Of a stretch of 64,000 bases of DNA, positions 34,868 through 42,651 are shown piece by piece; within the stretch, counting starts at the first letter, position 1; the number at the start of each line of letters is the position of its first letter. A program made the position numbers and the translations under genes. The stretch is from Paenibacillus sp. Soil766. Its GTDB lineage: Bacteria > Bacillota > Bacilli > Paenibacillales > NBRC-103111. The stretch is from the NCBI RefSeq assembly GCF_001428105.1, contig NZ_LMSJ01000011.1:62001-126000 (forward strand), read 5' to 3'. A model generated the notes under the pieces. It saw nothing but the letters and a program-made list of their open reading frames with translations. It was not told the DNA's origin and did not search any database.

Positions 34868-37025
34868 ATTTTTTAAAGTGATCGCGAATAAAACTCACCC
34901 GAATGAAACATTGGTTAAAACCCATTGCTCTTATTGCGGGATGCAGTGCGGGATGAATTTGCGGGTAGATACTTCATCCAATACCATAATTGGTGTCGAG
35001 CCGCGATATGATTGGCCAGTGACACTGGGCAAGATGTGTCCCAAAGGCGTGACGGCTTACCAGCAAACGAATCACGATGACCGCTTGCTGCGTCCACTGA
35101 TCCGTGACGATGCATCGCTCAAAGGAACGAAGGAAGGCTTCCGCGAAGCCAGCTGGGAAGAAGCTTATGCGTTGATTGTGAAACGTTTCCAAGAGCTGCA
35201 AGGAGAGTTCGGCAAGGATTCGCTTTCTGTATTCAGCGGCGTGTCGATGACGAATGAGAAATGCTATCTGACTGGGAAATTCGCCAGGGTTGGCCTGCAA
35301 ACACGTTACATTGATTACAATGGCCGATTCTGTATGTCAAGCGCAGCCGCAGGCTTCCTTCGGAGCTTTGGCGTGGATAGAGGATCAACCTTACCTTGGA
35401 CTGATCTGCATGGGACGGATTGCTTGTTCATAGCTGGCAGTAATACAGCCGAGTGTCACCCTACCTCGATGTTCCGAATCTGGGAAGTGCAGAATCGAGG
35501 AGGATATTTGATCGTAGCAGATCCCCGGGAAACGCCTATCGCGAGGCGGGCAGACATTCATCTTGATTTACGCCCAGGCACGGACTTGGCGCTTGCCAAT
35601 TGCATGATCCATCTATTAATTCAAAATGGCCACGTGGATGCTGAATTTGTCGCCAATCACACCAACGGCTTTGATGAAATGAAAGAAGTTGTGAAGGAAT
35701 TCACACCTGAATATACGAGTGAAATCACAGGCGTTGCTCCCGAGAAATTGATCCGTGCCGCTGAGATTTACGGCAAAGCACCGAACGCCGTCGTCATGTT
35801 CGCCCGCGGGATTGAACAACAAATCAAAGGGTCAGATAACGTATCGGCCTACACGAATATGTGCTTAGTGACAGGGAAGATCGGCCGTCCCAAGTCGGGC
35901 GTAGCCACCTTTACTGGACAGGGAAATGGTCAAGGCGGAAGAGAGCATGGACAGAAAGCCGATGCGCTTCCAGGCTACCGTAAAATTACGAATCCGAAGC
36001 ATGTCGAAGAAGTATGCAAAGTGTGGGGGATCAAACCGGAAGAGATGCCGCAGCCAGGTGTCTCGGCCTATGAAATGTTTGAGCTAATGCAAGACAAATC
36101 GATTCGCGGTTTATACCTGCTTTGCTCGAATCCAGCTGTCTCAGCGCCGAATCAGAACTATGTCCGTGCAGCTCTCCATAATTTGGATTTCATGGTCTGT
36201 GCAGATATTTATTTATCTGAATCTGCCGAGTTTGCCGATGTCGTACTGCCATCCGTAACCTGGTCGGAGGATGAAGGCACAGTAACGAATCTGGAAGGAC
36301 GGATCATCAAGATTAATAAGGCGCAAGAGCCCGTTGGCGAATCGAAGCCTGACTGGCTGATCGAAGTAGAACTGGCAGAGCGACTTGGCAGAGGGCAGTA
36401 TTTCAGGCATCTGAAGACAGCCAGGGATGTAGCGGATGAATTCCGTTTGGCCTCCAAAGGCGGATATGCCGATTATTTCGGAGCTACTTGGGATAAGATT
36501 GACAAGCAAGACGGTGTCTTCTGGCCATGTAAAAGTGAAGATGATCCAGGCACACCTCATATGTTCTTAGACCATAAATTTTATCATGCAGATGGGAAGG
36601 CTCAGTTATGCGCACTCCCATACAGACCTCCTGCCGAGGAGCCTTGTGAACAATATCCGCTTCGTCTTACGACAGGCCGGGTTGTCTATCATTACTTATC
36701 GGGGAATCAAACGCGAAGAATCCCTTTCTTGCGAGACATGTGTCCGGAGCCTTACGTTGAAGTCCATCCGGAAACAGCGGCAAGATACAACATCGCAAAT
36801 GACGAAGTCATTCGATTGTATACACGGCGGGGGGAAGCCTTGTATAAAGTGAAAATCATCGAAGCAATTCGTAAAGATACCGTATTCGTTCCTTATCATT
36901 TCGGACACGAGCAGTCGATTAATCTGCTTACCATCGCGGCGCTGGACCCCATGTCACGCATGCCGGAGTTTAAGGCTTGCGCAGCGCAAATTGAAAAGCA
37001 AACAGAGAGGATGAACATCCGATGA
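34854..37025 (+). CDS. Molybdopterin oxidoreductase, NapA/NasA-like nitrate reductase catalytic subunit
   Basis: A 723-residue enzyme with an N-terminal [4Fe-4S] site (Cys25, Cys28, Cys32, Cys62) and the Mo-bis-MGD fold. Cys160 in NGRFCMSSA is in the place of the Mo-coordinating cysteine of NapA/NasA-type nitrate reductases, which argues for nitrate over formate (selenocysteine or Cys in another motif) or DMSO (serine). No signal peptide or twin-arginine motif is visible, so it should be cytoplasmic. The ribosome site GAAGGAGG lies inside the upstream gene. It is cotranscribed with an Fe-S subunit, a Rieske protein and a NarK-like transporter. Assimilatory function is possible, but the FNR-type box and cytochrome b favour respiration. 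Confidence 0.85.
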   Translation: MPKDKFFKVIANKTHPNETLVKTHCSYCGMQCGMNLRVDTSSNTIIGVEPRYDWPVTLGKMCPKGVTAYQQTNHDDRLLRPLIRDDASLKGTKEGFREASWEEAYALIVKRFQELQGEFGKDSLSVFSGVSMTNEKCYLTGKFARVGLQTRYIDYNGRFCMSSAAAGFLRSFGVDRGSTLPWTDLHGTDCLFIAGSNTAECHPTSMFRIWEVQNRGGYLIVADPRETPIARRADIHLDLRPGTDLALANCMIHLLIQNGHVDAEFVANHTNGFDEMKEVVKEFTPEYTSEITGVAPEKLIRAAEIYGKAPNAVVMFARGIEQQIKGSDNVSAYTNMCLVTGKIGRPKSGVATFTGQGNGQGGREHGQKADALPGYRKITNPKHVEEVCKVWGIKPEEMPQPGVSAYEMFELMQDKSIRGLYLLCSNPAVSAPNQNYVRAALHNLDFMVCADIYLSESAEFADVVLPSVTWSEDEGTVTNLEGRIIKINKAQEPVGESKPDWLIEVELAERLGRGQYFRHLKTARDVADEFRLASKGGYADYFGATWDKIDKQDGVFWPCKSEDDPGTPHMFLDHKFYHADGKAQLCALPYRPPAEEPCEQYPLRLTTGRVVYHYLSGNQTRRIPFLRDMCPEPYVEVHPETAARYNIANDEVIRLYTRRGEALYKVKIIEAIRKDTVFVPYHFGHEQSINLLTIAALDPMSRMPEFKACAAQIEKQTERMNIR

Positions 37026-37585
37026 AACATCATTTATATATTGAAATGGATAATTGCATCGGCTGTCGAAGCTGTTTGGCTGCTTGTACACAATGTGGGG
37101 GCCACGATGAACGAAACCGTAATTATGTATACGACGTTAATCCGCTTGTCACCCGCCAAACGATTCCGTTAATGTGTCTTCACTGTGTGAATCCTGCTTG
37201 CGCTAGAAGCTGTCCGGCCCAAGCCATCCAGATTACCGAAGAAGGCGCGGTACTTTCAGCATTAGTTGAGAAATGTATCGGCTGTCAGAATTGTACCATC
37301 GCATGCCCTTACGGTATACCGAAATTCGATGAAGAGCAGAATCTGATGTATAAATGTGATCTTTGTTATGATCGGACCAAAGAAGGCATCCCTCCCATGT
37401 GTGCTTCGGTTTGTCCCACGAATACGCTGCAATGGGTGACTGAGGATGAATTAGCGGAGAAGAAAGCTCAGCATAAGCTGGGAAAATGGACGGCGAGTCA
37501 TCAGCCTTGGGACCCATTAGAAGGAGAAACGAATGTGAAGATCTCTCTTCCAGGTATTCTGCAAGGTAAACAAAAGTTGTTCTAA
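37022..37585 (+). CDS. 4Fe-4S ferredoxin-type electron transfer subunit (NrfC/DmsB-like)
   Basis: A 187-residue protein with cysteine groups for four [4Fe-4S] clusters: CIGCRSCLAAC, CLHCVNPACARSC, CIGCQNCTIAC and the CDLC to CASVC set. This is the pattern of the beta subunits that relay electrons to molybdoenzymes. The start overlaps the preceding stop (ATGA), so the two are translationally coupled and probably form a complex. Confidence 0.88.
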   Translation: MKHHLYIEMDNCIGCRSCLAACTQCGGHDERNRNYVYDVNPLVTRQTIPLMCLHCVNPACARSCPAQAIQITEEGAVLSALVEKCIGCQNCTIACPYGIPKFDEEQNLMYKCDLCYDRTKEGIPPMCASVCPTNTLQWVTEDELAEKKAQHKLGKWTASHQPWDPLEGETNVKISLPGILQGKQKLF

Positions 37586-37609
37586 TCTGCTTGTGATGGG
37601 GTGGGCTTT

Positions 37610-38134
37610 ATGAAACAGGACAATAATCATAGTCCTTTTAAGGAAGATAACTATACACACAATATAAGAAAAAACGATGAGAGAAAATTGGATCGCCGAG
37701 GCTTTATGAAGACGTTGGTTGGTGCAGCAGGCGTATTCGCTGTATCCACCCTCCCATGGGGGGCACTCGCTGCCAAAGAACTGACGGGACTATCGAAAAA
37801 GTCCTATCCGCAGCTAAAGATTACAGATATCAGCTCATTGAAAATTGGAGATGCCGTCCAGTTCGCTTACCCGGGCGAGCATGATTCCGCGCTGCTGATT
37901 CGCCTTGGTGAGAACGAGTACAAAGCATATCAAAATGCGTGTACGCACCTCAAATGCCCCGTATTCTGGAGTAAAGAGAAGGATGAAATGGTCTGTCCTT
38001 GCCATCATGGCATTTTCGATGCCAGAACCGGGTCCCCGACAGCTGGGCCGCCTAAGAGACCATTGCCAGAAGTCCTTCTGAAGAACGAGCAAGGCGCGAT
38101 TTATGCGATAGGAGTGAAACGATATGAAGCGTAG
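37610..38134 (+). CDS. Tat-exported Rieske [2Fe-2S] protein
   Basis: About 174 residues. The twin-arginine motif DRRGFMK is followed by a hydrophobic stretch that probably remains as a membrane anchor, as in QcrA proteins. The Rieske cluster motifs CTHLKC and CPCHHG are complete, including the two additional cysteines for the disulfide. ATG 37610 is preferred over an in-frame GTG at 37601 because GATGGGGTGGG precedes it. The redox domain should lie outside the membrane, unlike the cytoplasmic molybdoenzyme encoded in the same operon. Confidence 0.88.
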   Translation: MKQDNNHSPFKEDNYTHNIRKNDERKLDRRGFMKTLVGAAGVFAVSTLPWGALAAKELTGLSKKSYPQLKITDISSLKIGDAVQFAYPGEHDSALLIRLGENEYKAYQNACTHLKCPVFWSKEKDEMVCPCHHGIFDARTGSPTAGPPKRPLPEVLLKNEQGAIYAIGVKRYEA

Positions 38135-38312
38135 CTATGTCGGTGTTATTTTATTATGCATCATCTTGTTCCTCTGTATCGTATGTACACAAAAGGCAGT
38201 GAATGCGTACTATTTCGACCAATACCGTACGGTTATTGTCTATGCTGTGATGAATATGTTGTTATTCCCTACTGCCATTATGATCTATCGTCGGGAGCGT
38301 GATGTCGAATGA
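38124..38312 (+). CDS. Small two-segment membrane protein
   Basis: A 62-residue protein with two hydrophobic segments (about 6-24 and 37-54) and a charged C-terminus. It overlaps both neighbours by a few bases and has AGGAGTGAAACG before its ATG, so it is clearly part of the operon. I do not recognise the family. It may assemble or stabilise the membrane part of the reductase. Confidence 0.75.
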   Translation: MKRSYVGVILLCIILFLCIVCTQKAVNAYYFDQYRTVIVYAVMNMLLFPTAIMIYRRERDVE

Positions 38313-39814
38313 CGATTAAAAAAGTGCAATTGCCGCTTCAAACCATCTCTCTTGTCCTAGGTTTTATGGTATGGGTCATCCTATCATCGTTAATGCCATT
38401 TATTAAAGAAACGATCCAACTAACCCCTTCACAGATCACCTGGGTCACCGCTATTCCTATCTTGTTTGGTTCCGTCATGCGGGTACCTGTGGGATATTGG
38501 ACGAATCGTTACGGGGCAAGAAAGCTGTTTGCGATCTCCTTTATCCTATTGCTTGCGCCTGTTTACTGGGTCAGCCAAGCGAATTCCTTCGGGGATCTCA
38601 TCATTGGAGGGTTCTTCCTTGGCATTGGCGGAGCTGTATTCTCAGTGGGTGTGACTTCTTTGCCTAAATATTATCCGAAAGAACGTCATGGCTTCGTGAA
38701 CGGAATTTACGGGATCGGTAATCTCGGGACAGCGCTCTCCACCTTTGGCGCACCTGTCATAGCCAACCAAATAGGTTGGGCCAAAACGGTCATGCTCTAC
38801 AGTATTCTACTGATCGTCATGGCAGGATTGAACTTCCTTGCCGGGGATCGCAAAGAGCCTCCTGTACAGACCTCTCTTGTTGAGCAAATGAAAGGAGTTG
38901 CCGGCAATTCCAAGCTATGGTTATTATGCTTGTTCTACTTTCTTACATTCGGTTCTTTTGTTGCTCTCACTGTGTATTTACCGAATTTCATGGTCAGCAG
39001 CTTTCACCTGTCGAAAGTAGATGCCGGGATGCGTACGGGCGGATTTATCGTACTGGCAACAGTTATGAGACCTATCGGTGGCTACCTCGGGGATAAGTTT
39101 AACCCTTTTAAAATTCTTATGTTTGTATTCGCTGGCTTAACGGCTTCTGGTATTTTACTTTCATTTGCTCCGTCAATGATGTGGTACACAGTCGGTTGCT
39201 TAACCATTGCACTGTGCGCAGGAACGGGTAACGGTACGATCTTTAAATTGGTTCCTATGTATTTCATTAAGCAAGCTGGTATTGCGAATGGTATCATTTC
39301 CGCCATGGGTGGTTTGGGAGGATTTTTCCCGCCGCTGCTGCTTACGTTTCTCTTCAAACTGACAGGGCATTATGCCATTGGATTCATGGCTTTATCCCAA
39401 GTGGCCTTGGCCAGCTTAATTCTCATTGTTTGGATGTTTTATAATGAGAAATTAGGGTTATCCTCGCGGATTATTGAGAATACGGTTGAAGGAATTATGG
39501 TGACCGATAAGACTGGGAAAATTCATTCGGTGAATGCTGCTTTTACCCTATTAACAGGCTATGAAGCCAAGGAAGTTATGGGGCTGACGCCGAGTGTATT
39601 GAAATCTGGGAAACAGAATCGCGCTTTTTACGATGCGATGTGGGATGAAATTCGCGGTCACGGCTTCTGGCAGGGTGAGATTTGGAATCGTAAAAAGAAT
39701 GGAGATATATATCTGGAATGGCTCACGATAAGCGCAGTCAAGAATGATGCCGGAGAGGTTGTCTATTATTCGGGAATGTTTAGCGATATCACTAAGCTAA
39801 GAAGTGTGAAATAG
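38309..39814 (+). CDS. NarK-like nitrate/nitrite transporter fused to a PAS domain
   Basis: A 501-residue protein. Residues 1-385 form a 12-segment MFS transporter of the NarK type, with the nitrate signature GIGNLGTA and GGLGGFFPP. Residues about 390-500 form a complete PAS domain (ENTVEGIMVTDKTGKI, LLTGYEAKEVMG, and a PAC-like tail ending SGMFSDITKL). NarK-type proteins usually stop after the last membrane segment, so the PAS domain is an addition that could sense redox state, a ligand or nitrate to gate transport. The start overlaps the previous stop (ATGA). Confidence 0.88.
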   Translation: MTIKKVQLPLQTISLVLGFMVWVILSSLMPFIKETIQLTPSQITWVTAIPILFGSVMRVPVGYWTNRYGARKLFAISFILLLAPVYWVSQANSFGDLIIGGFFLGIGGAVFSVGVTSLPKYYPKERHGFVNGIYGIGNLGTALSTFGAPVIANQIGWAKTVMLYSILLIVMAGLNFLAGDRKEPPVQTSLVEQMKGVAGNSKLWLLCLFYFLTFGSFVALTVYLPNFMVSSFHLSKVDAGMRTGGFIVLATVMRPIGGYLGDKFNPFKILMFVFAGLTASGILLSFAPSMMWYTVGCLTIALCAGTGNGTIFKLVPMYFIKQAGIANGIISAMGGLGGFFPPLLLTFLFKLTGHYAIGFMALSQVALASLILIVWMFYNEKLGLSSRIIENTVEGIMVTDKTGKIHSVNAAFTLLTGYEAKEVMGLTPSVLKSGKQNRAFYDAMWDEIRGHGFWQGEIWNRKKNGDIYLEWLTISAVKNDAGEVVYYSGMFSDITKLRSVK

Positions 39815-39829
39815 GAGGAATGATGAGAT

Positions 39830-40171
39830 ATGCCGAGTGAGTTTACTTTGGATTTATGCTTTATTCGTGAACATGCGCAGTCTCCCTTCTATACGATTAT
39901 AGAACAGCAGATGAGTGAGCTCTTCGTAGGTAAAGGGACTTGGTATGTGGATCTCCGAGAACAAGAGGGGCTCGATATCGCGGTTGCTGAAGTTAAAGGG
40001 TTGGCAATTTGGGAAAGTGAAGCAGATGTTCTGAGATATATCGAAGCGCACACGGGGAGTGGTTTGCCTGCTGAACAAGACTGCTGGGTTCATCTCCAAG
40101 GGTATCAAGTAAAAGTGATGCCCAAAGCAGATGCGGGTTGCTGCCGCTTAATAAGGGAGGCACAGGTATGA
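39830..40171 (+). CDS. Unknown 113-residue protein in the nitrate reductase operon
   Basis: A soluble protein preceded by AGGAGG. The sequence is acidic, with two closely spaced cysteines near the C-terminus (GCCRL). The stop overlaps the next start. I do not recognise it. Its place in the operon suggests a role in maturation or regulation of the reductase. Confidence 0.7.
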   Translation: MPSEFTLDLCFIREHAQSPFYTIIEQQMSELFVGKGTWYVDLREQEGLDIAVAEVKGLAIWESEADVLRYIEAHTGSGLPAEQDCWVHLQGYQVKVMPKADAGCCRLIREAQV

Positions 40172-40458
40172 AATGGGAAGAAAAATTATCACGGTGGCTT
40201 GGCACTCAAATTGAAGTGCATATCGAGGATCAAGCTGGACTCGACCCTGTAGCACCACCCAAAATAATGACACTTGAGAAGATACGCATGTCCGAAGATC
40301 AAGATTATATGCAAATGTATATGAATGAACATCAGTTTCTAGCCATACCTTTGAGGGGACGAGAGCTGACGAGTTTAATAAGTTCAGAGCATGGAACAGT
40401 TCTTCAATCATCTGATATTGCGGCGCAATTGGTCTATAAGGTCCATTTCGGTTCATAG
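40168..40458 (+). CDS. Unknown 96-residue protein in the nitrate reductase operon
   Basis: ATG 40168 overlaps the preceding stop by four bases and has AAGGGAGGCACAGGT before it. The upstream in-frame TTG at 40138 is less likely. The protein is soluble and acidic, with no motif I can name. It is the last gene of the run that begins at 33827. Confidence 0.65.
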   Translation: MKWEEKLSRWLGTQIEVHIEDQAGLDPVAPPKIMTLEKIRMSEDQDYMQMYMNEHQFLAIPLRGRELTSLISSEHGTVLQSSDIAAQLVYKVHFGS

Positions 40459-40518
40459 AAAGCCGACTATAGGCGATACACATGCAGGTACGTCCTTTTT
40501 CGATCAGCACATGAAAAA

Positions 40519-40561
40519 TGTGATTTAGATAACATCCTTGGTTGAAAGAATCGTGTAAACT
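40519..40561 (+). promoter_or_regulatory. FNR-type box and -10 of the globin gene
   Basis: TGTGATTTAGATAACA at 40519-40534 matches TGTGA-N6-TCACA with one mismatch in the second half. The -10-like TAAACT at 40556-40561 starts 29.5 bases from its centre. Confidence 0.5.
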
Positions 40562-40610
40562 AGGGAGATATACTATTTCTAGATGAGTCGAAAGTGAGGC
40601 GATTGCAGGT

Positions 40611-40979
40611 ATGGAACTGTATGTCTATATCGGTGGAGAAACAACAATAAGGAATATTGTGGAGTCGTTTTATCCAAAAGTTCTGGCACATCCTTTGCTT
40701 GCACCTATTTTTCCCAAGGACATAGAGCCATTGATTGAAAAGCAGTTTCAGTTCTTAACTCAATTTTTCGGTGGTCCTTCCTTATATACAGACAAACATG
40801 GTAATCCAATGATGAGAGCACGGCATGCGCCTTTCCCGATTACTAGGGAACGGGCAGATGCATGGCTGACTTGTATGCAAAGAACACTTGAGGAAGTTGT
40901 TCCTTCTAATGAAATGCGTTTAATTATTTTAGAACGTTTGAAAGGTCCGGCACACTTTTTCGTAAATAGCGAAGAGTAG
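40611..40979 (+). CDS. Truncated hemoglobin, group II (YjbI/trHbO-like)
   Basis: A 122-residue globin. The IGGETTIRNIVESFYPKVL helix, the FFGGPSLYTDKHG loop and the proximal-His segment ARHAPFPIT are the marks of group II truncated globins. These bind O2 or nitric oxide with high affinity and help in nitrosative or oxidative stress. The place next to the nitrate reductase operon, behind its own FNR-type box, fits nitric oxide handling. Confidence 0.88.
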   Translation: MELYVYIGGETTIRNIVESFYPKVLAHPLLAPIFPKDIEPLIEKQFQFLTQFFGGPSLYTDKHGNPMMRARHAPFPITRERADAWLTCMQRTLEEVVPSNEMRLIILERLKGPAHFFVNSEE

Positions 40980-40995
40980 AGAATGTTTCAATGAG

Positions 40996-41030
40996 CAGAC
41001 TTGGCATGAAGCGCTAAGTCTGTTTTTTTT
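40996..41030 (+). terminator. Rho-independent terminator of the globin gene
   Basis: CAGACTT pairs with AAGTCTG around GGCATGAAGCGCT, followed by a long T-run. Confidence 0.85.
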
Positions 41031-41045
41031 ATTTTTTTTAAAAGG

Positions 41046-41089
41046 TGTGACTTAAATCACACAGCTTAGCCCTCATTAGGACTTAGAAT
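41046..41089 (+). promoter_or_regulatory. Perfect FNR-type box and -10
   Basis: TGTGACTTAAATCACA at 41046-41061 is a perfect TGTGA-N6-TCACA inverted repeat. The -10-like TAGAAT at 41084-41089 begins 30.5 bases from the centre. It drives the small membrane protein gene at 41134. Confidence 0.7.
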
Positions 41090-41133
41090 ATAAAGAGAAG
41101 CCATTCATCTTTTACGAAAAGGGGAGAATCTCC

Positions 41134-41337
41134 ATGATATCTTTCATCTTTATAGCAGTTATTTCACTAATCTCCATTATAGCTACATTTGCAGTGGGGT
41201 TTTCCAAAGGAAATCAAACTGAAGATGACCAATACATGAAGGACACGAAAAATAATATGTTCAGATTAACGCTGCTGAATGTTCTATATGTCGTTATTTT
41301 GGTCGTTGTTTTGGTTGTATATTTGATTTATTTTTAA
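41134..41337 (+). CDS. Small membrane protein under an FNR-type promoter
   Basis: A 67-residue protein with two hydrophobic segments (about 2-23 and 46-66) linked by a charged stretch (KGNQTEDDQYMKDTKNNM). AAAAGGGGAGA precedes the ATG. I do not recognise it. The upstream perfect FNR-type box suggests it acts in anaerobic respiration. Confidence 0.7.
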   Translation: MISFIFIAVISLISIIATFAVGFSKGNQTEDDQYMKDTKNNMFRLTLLNVLYVVILVVVLVVYLIYF

Positions 41338-41393
41338 CGCCGCGGAACGAACGATCTTCCAGCGAAAGTAGACGAGATTGAAAAACAGTACTA

Positions 41394-41417
41394 AGCCATA
41401 CGAGAAATCGTATGGCT
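41394..41417 (+). terminator. Hairpin after the small membrane protein gene
   Basis: AGCCATACGA and TCGTATGGCT pair perfectly around a GAAA tetraloop. Only a loose T-rich tail follows, so it may be a weak terminator. Confidence 0.65.
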
Positions 41418-41498
41418 ATTTGTGTTTTCAAGATCATTGAAAAGGCTTATTTCGGCTGCCTTTCCCCCTAAGGATGGGTATGAACTGTACAAAAAACA

Positions 41499-41650
41499 AC
41501 CAGTGACAGCAAGTGCAACTAATGACTGTTTACAGTTGGTGGTCACCAAAAAGGCATGGACAACTAATTTGAACAACCAAGGACTATCGACTGTAATTTA
41601 CTCCCCACTTTATGATGTGAATACAGTTTCAAAGTTATTAGTGAATGTAT
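41499..41650 (+). promoter_or_regulatory. Upstream regulatory region, copy A, of the uronide importer operon
   Basis: The block 41499-41633 aligns with 46298-46432, mostly without gaps. Shared elements include AGTGACA, CAACT-ATGACT, AATTTGAACAAC and GGACT-TCGAC. It lies upstream of the permease gene at 41735. I interpret it as the binding region of the AraC-type regulator encoded at 46519. A small in-frame ORF crosses it, but the matching DNA at copy B is interrupted by stops, so it is not coding. Confidence 0.6.
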
Positions 41651-41734
41651 TTGGGGAATGAAAGGAAGTAAGTAGTATGCCAAAAAATATGAATACGCGA
41701 ATCACTATATCCTCCTGCAACAAGGTCGTCTACG

Positions 41735-42631
41735 ATGCTAGGGAGAATGGCACGAAACAGATGGCTCTATTTCATGGTATTCCCTGGTCTCTTGTACTTT
41801 CTTATTTTTAAGTACTGGCCGATGTACGGAATCTTTATCGCATTTAAAGACTATCAACCATTTCTGGGTTTCTGGGATAGTCCGTTTGTAGGACTAAAAC
41901 ACTTCGAACGACTTTTTGGCGATTCGAACTTTCTCGTTCTCTTTCGCAATACCCTGATTCTGGCCACTTATAATATTCTGTTTTTCTTTCCTCTGCCGAT
42001 CGTGATTGCACTCATGCTAAACGAGCTAAGACGGGAATTTATGAAGAAGATCGTTCAAACCTTGGTATACATTCCTCACTTTATGTCCTGGGTCGTAGTC
42101 GTTGGGATTGCCTACATCTTCTTAACGACGGAAGGAGGCATAGTGAATGAGATGCTGGTGCGTTATGGGGGAGAAAAGATCAATTTCCTTGTGAGCACCG
42201 ATTGGTTCCGGACGGTCATTACCGCTGAGGTCATTTGGAAAGAAACGGGATGGGGTACGATCATTTTCCTTGCTGCACTAGCGGGCGTCGACACGCAACT
42301 TTACGAAGCTGCACGCATGGACGGAGCGAACCGGCTTCGCCAACTGTGGCATATTACGCTGCCAGCTATTCGCAGCACGATCGTCATTATGCTAATCCTT
42401 CGACTTGGCCATTTCCTCGATACGGGTTTCGAGCAGATCTTCTTAATGCTTAATGCCATGAATCGTGAGGTCGGAGAAGTGTTCGACACCTATGTTTACT
42501 CTGTTGGGATTAGCCAAGGACAGTACAGCTTTAGTACAGCAATCGGTTTGTTCAAATCGATCATCGGTTTAATTCTTGTCGTCGGATCTAACTATTTAGC
42601 CAAAAAATTCGGAGAAGAAGGTATCTACTAG
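41735..42631 (+). CDS. Sugar ABC transporter permease, LplB type
   Basis: A permease of 298 residues, with KYWPMYG in the first segment and EAA loop YEAARMDGANRLRQLWHITL. ATG 41735 is the first start in frame but has a weak ribosome site. A strong site (AAAGGAAGTAAG) precedes an ATG at 41676 in a different frame, which runs 44 codons into the permease gene. The N-terminus is slightly short for the family, so a frameshift near 41700-41740 or a coupled leader peptide is possible. Operon partners are 42652, 43571 and 45153. Confidence 0.85.
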   Translation: MLGRMARNRWLYFMVFPGLLYFLIFKYWPMYGIFIAFKDYQPFLGFWDSPFVGLKHFERLFGDSNFLVLFRNTLILATYNILFFFPLPIVIALMLNELRREFMKKIVQTLVYIPHFMSWVVVVGIAYIFLTTEGGIVNEMLVRYGGEKINFLVSTDWFRTVITAEVIWKETGWGTIIFLAALAGVDTQLYEAARMDGANRLRQLWHITLPAIRSTIVIMLILRLGHFLDTGFEQIFLMLNAMNREVGEVFDTYVYSVGISQGQYSFSTAIGLFKSIIGLILVVGSNYLAKKFGEEGIY

Positions 42632-42651
42632 AAAAGGAGTGTTGAACCGCT

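Noticed and set aside
41422..41661. A 79-codon plus-strand ORF upstream of the permease gene.
   Set aside because: It starts at GTG without a ribosome site, and the homologous DNA at 46298-46432 is broken by stops. The conservation is therefore regulatory and not coding.
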